A DNA stretch of 22,363 bases from a bacterium (lineage in GTDB: Archaea > Nanoarchaeota > Nanoarchaeia > Woesearchaeales > UBA10216). The stretch lies in contig JAAGZO010001307.1 of the NCBI GenBank assembly GCA_024206195.1, positions 1 to 22,363 of the forward strand, given 5' to 3'. The position numbers and the translations under genes are program-made. Below are positions 12,001-21,000 of this stretch, in pieces (the first letter of the stretch is position 1; each line of letters opens with the position of its first letter). Below the pieces are notes generated by a model. It saw only the letters and a program-made list of their open reading frames with translations, was not told the origin of the DNA and ran no database searches.

Positions 12001-15000
12001 GAATGCGATGAGTACTTTAGGGATAGAAGATAACGAACCGGTGCCAACAGCGTCAGGACCAGCGCCAACACAAGAGTTATTGCCAACAGAAGAGTCATTG
12101 CCAATAGAACCAGAACCAGTACCAGTACCAGTACCAATAGCACCAGAGCCAGCAGTAGCAACAGGCAAAGAATTACCCGAAGATGAAGTAGGTAACGATG
12201 CGCCAGTGTCAGTTGAAGAAACTTCTACAAAACCACTTCGAGACAGTGAGCCAAAAGATATTAAGATTGAAGTAAAGAGGTTATCTCTCGAAAGTCAAGG
12301 AAAACGTGATCGTGCAGATTCCAGAGAGGTATTGAGAGCAAGACTTGAAAAAAATGAAGTGGAGATAAAAGGGGCAATTAGTGATATTGAGAGTGTTTGT
12401 GGTGATATTTCCAATGGCGATCACCAAGATGAATTAACGCAAGAGCATAATGAAAAGATTGATGCCCTTGAGGGTGAACGCCAAAGGCATTTCGCTAGCA
12501 TATTTACTCAACTAAGTGAATATTTAGATATCCTAACAAAACAAATCAGTGCTTTAGAGGCAAATGGTGAAAGAGCAAGCGATGAAGATGAAGACCTTAT
12601 TTGGTTTAACAGCAAAAAAGAATGGGCACAAAAGGTTGAAGAAGAGGCACAAAAGGTGGACGCATCTGCGTATGAAGCAGTAAAGGCAAGATCGATAAGA
12701 CGCTTGGATTATGAGATTGCTCATCATGAAGAAGGGTTAAAGGATGTCGAAGGTCGAATTGCTGGACTTTCTAGAATCACAGAAAAAGAAGTTAAAGATT
12801 GGGAACAAATAGCTGACCTAGAAGTGCAATTGCTTGGGCTATATGGAGCGTTGCTAAGTGCGATTGATACAAGAAATAATGCGCTAGCAGAGCAAATAAG
12901 AGAGCTTGGACGAGCAAGCAATGAAGGTGAGCAACTAGATCATCTAAAGCAAGCGTTAAGCCAGAGCAAAAAAAGTAAACGTGATACAGAAAGCAGGAAG
13001 GTCAGTGCTTTAGCTGATAAAACAGAAAGAGAAGCGCAGAAGCAAAATCAGGAAAAGCGACTTCAAGAACAAATGATTGAAGATGTGATTGCCCAATCTG
13101 AAAGAAAACGACTAGTAGCAGAAAGAAATATGGTTGAAAGTAGAAACCAGATAAGTGAAAAAGAAAAAGAGTTAGAAGGCTTTGAGTCTAAAATTGACGA
13201 ATTAAAGAGCACTATAGATCGGATCGGAGATGCTCTCGGTAGAAACAGGCGGAACCTTGGGATTATAGCGCAAAAGCGTGCTAAAGCAATTGCTGAAACG
13301 AATCATGGCGCAGGATCCGAAGTGCAAACTGCTGAGAACCAAGTGAAAGCAATGATTAATGCGCTTGGTGAGATAAGCCTTTTAACTTCAGTTGGTAATC
13401 ATCTTGAGGCACACAATATGCAGGCGGCATTAAGTGTGTTTGCGTCAGCAAATAACCTTAGCCGTGGCATGTTTGGTTTTATGAAATTTTTAGAAAAGCG
13501 AATTAACGATTTTAAGCAGAGTAGGTCAGCAGATAGTGTGCGAGGAACCGAAACTAGCTTCAATAGACAGCTCGAACATGCTCAAAAACGTCTGGTACAT
13601 GTGAGAAGAAACTTAATAAACAAATCGTGGGGTAGTGATGAATCGTTTGAAAAAGCTTTTAGGTTTTATAATGCGGTGCTTCAACAACAAAAAAGCAAGT
13701 CTGATGAGGAAATAAATCTAAAAGAAGAGCAAGGTAAGCATGAATTAGCTGTTAGAAGTAAAGACTTACTTATTACAGATAAGGATCGTTTCCAAAAAGA
13801 AGCAAAACGTGAAAGCGCAATAAACGGTAGTGCTAAAAAGATAAAAGAATTAACCATTACTATGAGTGGCTTAGAAGAAAAGAATGGGGCGATGCAACAA
13901 GACGTTACAAATGAAAGCGCGGAAATTATCACAACAATTGCGAGTATCGTTGATGAAAAAGTAACTGAGCTCAAAGAGCCTGATATCTCAGAAGAAATTG
14001 AAGAGTCAATTATTGTTGTTTCAGTTCAAAGTGTGTTACCAGGTGGAGAATTACATTATTTAGCCTTAGCGTTTGATGAGATTCGTGAACTTAATGATGA
14101 TTTATTTGAGAATAAAGAAGAGCATGGTGCGACATTAGATGCTTTGAATGAACAATTAGGAACAATAGGTTGGAATAAATCTGCCTATGGTGAGTTTGTG
14201 CGTATTCGCCAAGTAATTATTGATGTCTATTATAATCAACTATTAGAATGTGCAAAAGTGTTGAACAGAATTAAAAAAATGACAGAAGGGATCGGAACAA
14301 TTATTTCAATATTAGCAAGTGAAGAAGCAGCAGCAGCCACTAAATATGCTGAGTTATTGCAAAGCGAATACAGTGATTTTATGGACCAAAATGGAGAGAT
14401 CGATGACCTTGATGGGCTCAAGGAAGCTTGTGGGGAATTAGTTGAAGTAGAGTTTGAGAGCGTTGCAATTAAATTATTAGGTTCGGAAAATGAGTTGAGC
14501 AGTTTAATGCAAAAGTATGACGGAGTTGATCAATTAGAGCTTGAATATAGCAGAGGCCAAGTGGAGCTTAAGCGGTTAAAGAGAGAACTTACCGAGGCTA
14601 GTGCAATATTTTCATCTGAAGACCATATCGCGATGGGGATTGCTGGAAAAATAAAATCTTCATTGCCACCACAAAGACCAACTGTAGTTGCTGCACCAAA
14701 GTATCCGGGTAATCTAGAAACTGTTGTTGCGTCGAGTATGCCAGGAGAAAGACCAACAGTTGTTGCACCGCCAACCGAAGAAAGAAAAACGGTTGTTGCA
14801 CCGCCAAAGAGCAAGATACAAGATACAAGTGACCCTTCGACTTCCTTCGACTTCGCTCAGGACAAGTCGCTCAGGGCAGGCAAGAAACAAGAGGTTCCGA
14901 CGGTTATTGCACCGCCAACTGAAGAAAGAAAAACGGTTGTTGCACCTCCGCCAGTGCCAAGCGTAGAGGTTGATGGTATTGAAGAGGAGAGTTTTGCTGA

Positions 15001-18000
15001 GTTTAATGGTGAAGAGGTGGTTGAAGAGGATGAGATTCGAGAGTCTCCAGAAGAGGAGAGTTTTGGTGAGATTAATGATGAAGAAGTAGTTGAAGAAGCA
15101 AATAGTAGCAAGTCTTCAGAGACATCAGAAGAAACATCCATTAAGGCTGCTCTTGATCAACAAGCAGCAGATATTAACGAAAAAGTTGTTGTTGAATCAG
15201 AGAATCCAGATCGGATAGAAGCCAACACTCCTGTTATAGGGGTTCAAGTAGAGGATAAGGGAAGTATAGATTTAAGCCTTCCAGCAGAGGGCAAAGCAAT
15301 GGTTACTTTGCATGCCGTAGATGCCTTGGGTAATGAGTTCGATCACGCATACGGAACATCCCTAGCGCCGGGAAGAATTTTATATCCTATAAATTGGAGT
15401 AGATTAGAAGGATGCAAGAATTCTTTTGCTACTATTGCCAATGCCGCGCTAATGGGAATTGTTCGTGATAGTTTCCTAGTGGAAGAGCCACATCCAGATT
15501 CAAGAAGGCATATCGAATATTTAAGATTAGTTGAACTGCGTACTTTGTTGTGCCGCCAGCAATTAAAACCTAACGAAGCGCGTCAATTAACCGCTTTTGT
15601 TGTGCCGGATGATCTTGCGGATAAGTTATTTGAAGCCTTAGACGAATTAGATCGAGATGTAGAAAATAATCCTGAAGCAAGTGCGAAAGCGATTGATGTC
15701 AGTATTGAGATTAATGAGTTACTCGAAGAAAAAATAAATCATGTTGAGGCCGATCGCAAAAAGAGAAAGTTTTTTATTACCAGCGGAGAGTGGACTCGTG
15801 GCATTAGACCGTTTGGTTATCGCGATCCAAGGCTGATAATAAAAGAGGCAATAGATTTAGGATTAGCAACAAGCGAGATTGAACCTTTGGGGTGGTTTAA
15901 TGCAAAATTGTTACAACCCAATGGAGGTTTAACCGAAAATGATGTAAAACAACTTACATATGAAGTTGTGCCAAAACTTATCGCAATTGCTAATAATTTT
16001 ATTGCCGAAGTTGAAAAGAAGGTGGGTGAACCGAAGATATTGGTAACGCATCCTTTAACAGTCGTTTTAGCGGTTGTGATAGGTGCGATAGCTTTCTTTA
16101 TTTTAGGAGATAGGGCGGCGATTGATTTAAAAGACATGGTTCTTGCCGGGTCATTAGGGGTAATGGTTAATAAAGAGAGTATTTTAGCGGCACTTGCTGC
16201 GGCTAAAGAAGCTATATTTGATAAAAAATTAAAAACAGAAATTACAAAATTAGAGTGGACAGAGTTTCAGGGTTTAAAAAATAGGCTCAAAGATCTTACT
16301 GAAGAAGAAGGCGCACGTCTTGGAGAACTTGCATTAACTATTAAAGAAAAAGCAGAAAAAGCTCTTCGGGGACATGTACCGGAAGCCCCGAAGGGGAGCG
16401 GTACGTGTCCCCGGAAGACTGAGGTCACAGACCACCCTTCGACGGAGTTTATACCGAGCAAGGTCGAGGCACTCAGGGCAAGTAGACCAGAGACTCCTGC
16501 CTCTAAGACAGGGAACGAAAGACGGACTCCGCCGCCACCACCACCGGCTGTAACCAGGAAGAGATCAGAATCGTCGATAAAGAAAAGTTCTGCCTTACCT
16601 TCGATACCAGTGCGTGGTCCGCCGGTAGATAAGAAGGTGCAAAAACCTGCTACTGTTAAACTGTCTCTTCCAAAACCAACCAAAAGCTCTCAACCGCCTA
16701 AGCAACCATCATATGCACCAAAGAGTCCTGGACGTTTGGATTCTTTACCTGAATTTCCAAAAATGATTGCCGGTCCAGGTGAAGTAGAAGAGCGTAGGTC
16801 GCCGTCTAGCGTGCCACCTGCGCCTACAACAGAAGAACCCGTACCTACAATAGAAGAACCGATTTTAGAACCTATATCAACAGATGGTCTTGATTCGCCG
16901 TCTGTAAAAGAACCAGCGCCTACAACAGAAAAACCGGTTCAGGAAATTACCAAAGAACCTGCACTTGTTGCGGAAGAAATTTCTTTATCGTCGCCAATAG
17001 AACCCCAACCCCAGAGTACAACTGCAATGTTGGATGAAACATTGGAAGAAGAGCCCTTAGACCTAACCCAAGAAAAAGTTACTGTTGAAGGAAATGATCC
17101 TTTTAAGCCATTGCCTGCAGATTTAACGATAGAACCTTTACAAGAAGAGGCTTTAGATGCGCTTCCTGAAGCTTTGCTTAAGAAGTTAAACAGAAAAGCA
17201 CTTTATATGCGTTTATTTAAGTGGGCCACACTCTTAACGATCGGTGCACTTGTTGCGGGAGCAGTTTATTTATTTACCACTTACGGAGTAGTAACCGAAA
17301 GTACAATCGCAGTTGTGCACGATGCCGTAGCCGATACAGATGTCGATAGTGAAGCGATTTCTACCGCTAGCCAAACAGTTATTGAATCGATTAGGGTGGG
17401 TTTTTATTTGACCATTGAATCGATTGGCTTGGTTTTTGCTTCGATTAGCGCACTACATTCAGTGATTTTGGCAGGAGTTGCAGCAGTCCTTTCAATTACA
17501 GGAATTATTCTTTGGGTGTCATACTCAAAAACAATTATTGCAGTTAGTAAGTTCGGCAAAAGTGCAATCGATGCATTAGAACCACTAATCGATAAGAAAA
17601 ACAATTCTTCACACATTAGAAAAGCCGCGAAAAAAGCATTGAAGTCGGCAAAGGTTGTGAACGCGCGTCAATCAAGAGACAAGGGACCGTTAGGCGATAG
17701 AGTTTCAGAAGATTTGGGTGCACGTCAATTTATCAGTGATCGAGAGGGTATGCGTCAAGAAAAAATTAAAACTTTAGAAGAAAGAGTTGTTGGTAGTTTG
17801 GAGAAGAAAAGTTTAGCTGAAGAAAATATTATTGAACAGCTTCGAGAGCTTCTTGGAAAAACCACACTTGGTGATTATGGAATAAGCGTTGCGAATCTAA
17901 GAAGCGTTTTCGATAAAATGATCAATCATATCTATGATGGCAATATGGATGCGGCCAGTGAATTGCTGGATGAAATAGCTAGAGGGCAAGAGAAGATATC

Positions 18001-21000
18001 TCAATTTATAGCGAGCAAACAAGCCGAAACCCTCCAAGGTCGAGAGGATAAAAAAAGAAACAAGGCAGTTAAAAGTGCCGAAGAAGATCAAGCGGCTTTT
18101 AAAGGATTCATTGAAGATATTAGAGAATTGCTTGATAATTGTGGAAAAGATTTAGAAGAACTTGCAACGAAAAGGGTCGAGGAACAGATAGCAGAAGAAA
18201 GTGAGCAAGTTCATTTTGATAAGCACTCTCTTAGCGATCGTGAGAGCCTTAATCGTGATATTGATCTTGATTATCGCGAACAAGTTATTTCTCTTGAAGG
18301 GATCAGAGGTCGTAGCCTTACCGTAGCGGAAATGGTACGAGTTTATGTAGGAACCATTGATAGTAAAGTTTATAAGATGATTAGTGATAGGTTTGGCTTG
18401 GCAGTATTAGAATTTTTAAATAACCGTAGCCTTAAAGATCCTAGCACTGTTGAGTTTAGAGATGCTCTTAATGCTTTGATTCAAGCTCTTGGCGAAGAAG
18501 GTGAGCGCCAAATCGATGATAACAGCGACAAGCCACTTTTAAACGGTGAGTTAAGGGGGCAATTGCGTGATCAGATCGAAGAAAAGATAAATGACATATT
18601 CTCATCGAACCCAGAAAATTTAATTGACGCCTTAAAAGAAAACAATAATTTTATTAATAGAGAGGGCGACGCATCAACTGCGGCATATAAGAAGCTATGC
18701 AGTCAGGATGATATTGCCGCTCGCATGAACGATACATTAACCCCTAGCTTTATAAGCGATGATCTTTATAGCACTGTTTTAGAGAAATATGCTGATTCTT
18801 TTGTCGGGGATCGTAATAACTTTGATCAGTGGTTAAAGGGGCAGTGGTCACCAGCACTACAGCGCACAATAATTTTATATAACATTGCAGGATTTCGTTC
18901 TGCCTGGGAAGGGTATAAACAGGAGAAGATGACAACAGTTCTGCCGGAGCAAAAAAACAATGAAGCCGAAAAAAGGAAAGTTTCTGATAAGGTTAAAGTA
19001 TTAGTTTCAGCTATAAAAAAACAAGAATATAACCGCAGGCAACAAACCAAAAAGAAGCCAAAAGCAAAATCTTTCACAGAAAAAGAAGATAAAGCCTTAG
19101 CAGAATTTAATGTGACAAAGGAGATAACCGATAATTTAGCGCTTTATCACGCCAAAGCAGATGACGATGTAGAGATATTAGTTAACGCTTTAACCGATAA
19201 GCTTTATGAGATTTTACCAGGACAAAAAGATGGTGACCAAAAAGTAAAAAATCAAATCTCACGCGGATTAGTTAAGAGTGCCTTAAAAACTGGTGCAAAA
19301 GTGTTCGCGGTGGCCCTTGTTGTAGGGCTGGTTGCCGGTTGCGGCACCGGCACAATGGATAAGCCGATTATTCCTTTTGAAAGAGTCAGTGCTGGACCTT
19401 TTGAAAATGCTTATACACCGTTGTTTATCGAAAATGATGTTCGATACAATCCGGGTGTTTTGGCTTTAGATCTTAAGGGCAAAAATCTTTTCGATAAGTC
19501 AGGATATAATCCGCCAGTTGGAATAAACTACAATAACAATCACGCTAGCTTTTCTTCACATTCTAATCCTAATTGGCATTTAACTGCCAATACACTTAAG
19601 AATAGTGAAACCGAAACTATCGGCGTAACTTTTGATTACCATGCCAAACGTAATCTGCCTAACTATGAGGTAGCGCTTAACATTATGGCAGACGGAATTA
19701 AAAAAATTAAAGTTATAATTGAGGATTCACGTTTGCAGAATTTAGACGGTGAAACTGTTTGGAGTGCAGAATTAATGCAGCCTTTAGGCAAGGTGACTTT
19801 CTTGGTTGACAACCTAAACGGCAAAAAGCAAACGATAAGATTGTCTTTGGAGAAGTATTTTAAGGCAGGGTTTTTGATTGACGTAAATAAAATAACAATA
19901 GTGTTTAACGATCTTGATCCAGAGTATCCGATGGTACAAGCCGTTGATGGTCAAGTTTTTATTGATGGAATTGGTGAAATACCGACAATTAACCTCGAAG
20001 CGTATGATTCTGGTAAGAGTTCAACCGCTAAGACGAAAAATACTCAATTTTATACCGATATCGATAAGGGCATTAGCGCCGGCTACAATAATTATGGTTG
20101 GTTTGCCCACTTTAATGAAGGCGATAGTCGAAACAGTTATTTAAATTATAATCTTGGTGTTGAGGACGAAAATACTAACCAGATAAGTTGGGAAACGGTT
20201 GGTGTTTATAGCGTGTTTGAACCAGGAACGCTTAAAACTCCGGACGGGGATGTAGTTATTTATGTGCGCAAACCATATGATACTGATTTAAGTTCATTCG
20301 TGTTTGAAATACTTGAAATACACGGCGAAGAGGAAGCCGAGCAATATGCAGCATTTTATGTAACTGGTTTAGATGTTTCAGGCACATATTATAAGTTGGC
20401 AATTCCTCGTGAGTATATCGAGGAGCTCGTAGATGATTTTGATTCACTTAATAAGATCGCAATATCTTTTGACGAAATATTTGTTGCTGATAGCGAATGG
20501 AAAGAAGGGAAAATTATTATTGAAGAAGGTTTATTTGATCGACCCAAGATGGGTGTATCCAGCCCACAAAGCCCTAAATTTTCTGACTTAGAAGCCAATA
20601 ATATTTTTGCTGGCTCAGTTGACGTTAATAACAAATGGCCGGATGATCCAAACTATGCGTATTTTGAATTAGGGTTAAACGATAGAGATGAGGTTAATTG
20701 GCAATTGCGTTTTAATGTTACTTATGAAGAAGACACTCTTAGGCCGGTGTATGGTTCGGCTGAGCTTAGTGAAAGTGAATTTACTCGAGTGGTCAATGAG
20801 TACGGTCTTAATATTAATAATCATACCGGTGGAGAATTTCCGATTGAGCTTGAAATCGCATATAAAGCACCTAATGATAAGAAGTGGCAGCCCTATACTG
20901 TTGTTGGAGATTTAACCTCTGGCTGGAATAACGGAGTTGTATCAACAGATGATATTTATGAGTATACAAATATTTTCAATGATGATGTAGAAGGAAGAGT

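Noticed and set aside
12230..14630. SMC or Rad50 ATPase
   Set aside because: Coiled-coil composition is similar, but there is no Walker A, signature or Walker B motif at either end.
14724..14966. Plus-strand 80-codon ORF in register 0
   Set aside because: It is a frame shadow of the TVVAPP repeats and the inserted element, very rich in Arg/Gln/Leu, with no ribosome site.
11096..16413. GC-rich palindromes as transcription terminators
   Set aside because: Neither hairpin is followed by a T-rich tract, both lie within an open frame, and similar copies occur twice in linkers, which fits REP-like repeats better.
16267..16683. 138-codon minus-strand ORF over the repeat-rich linker
   Set aside because: It is the antisense of the REP-like element and Pro-rich linker (Gly runs from Pro codons), while the plus frame is continuous with recognised domains on both sides.
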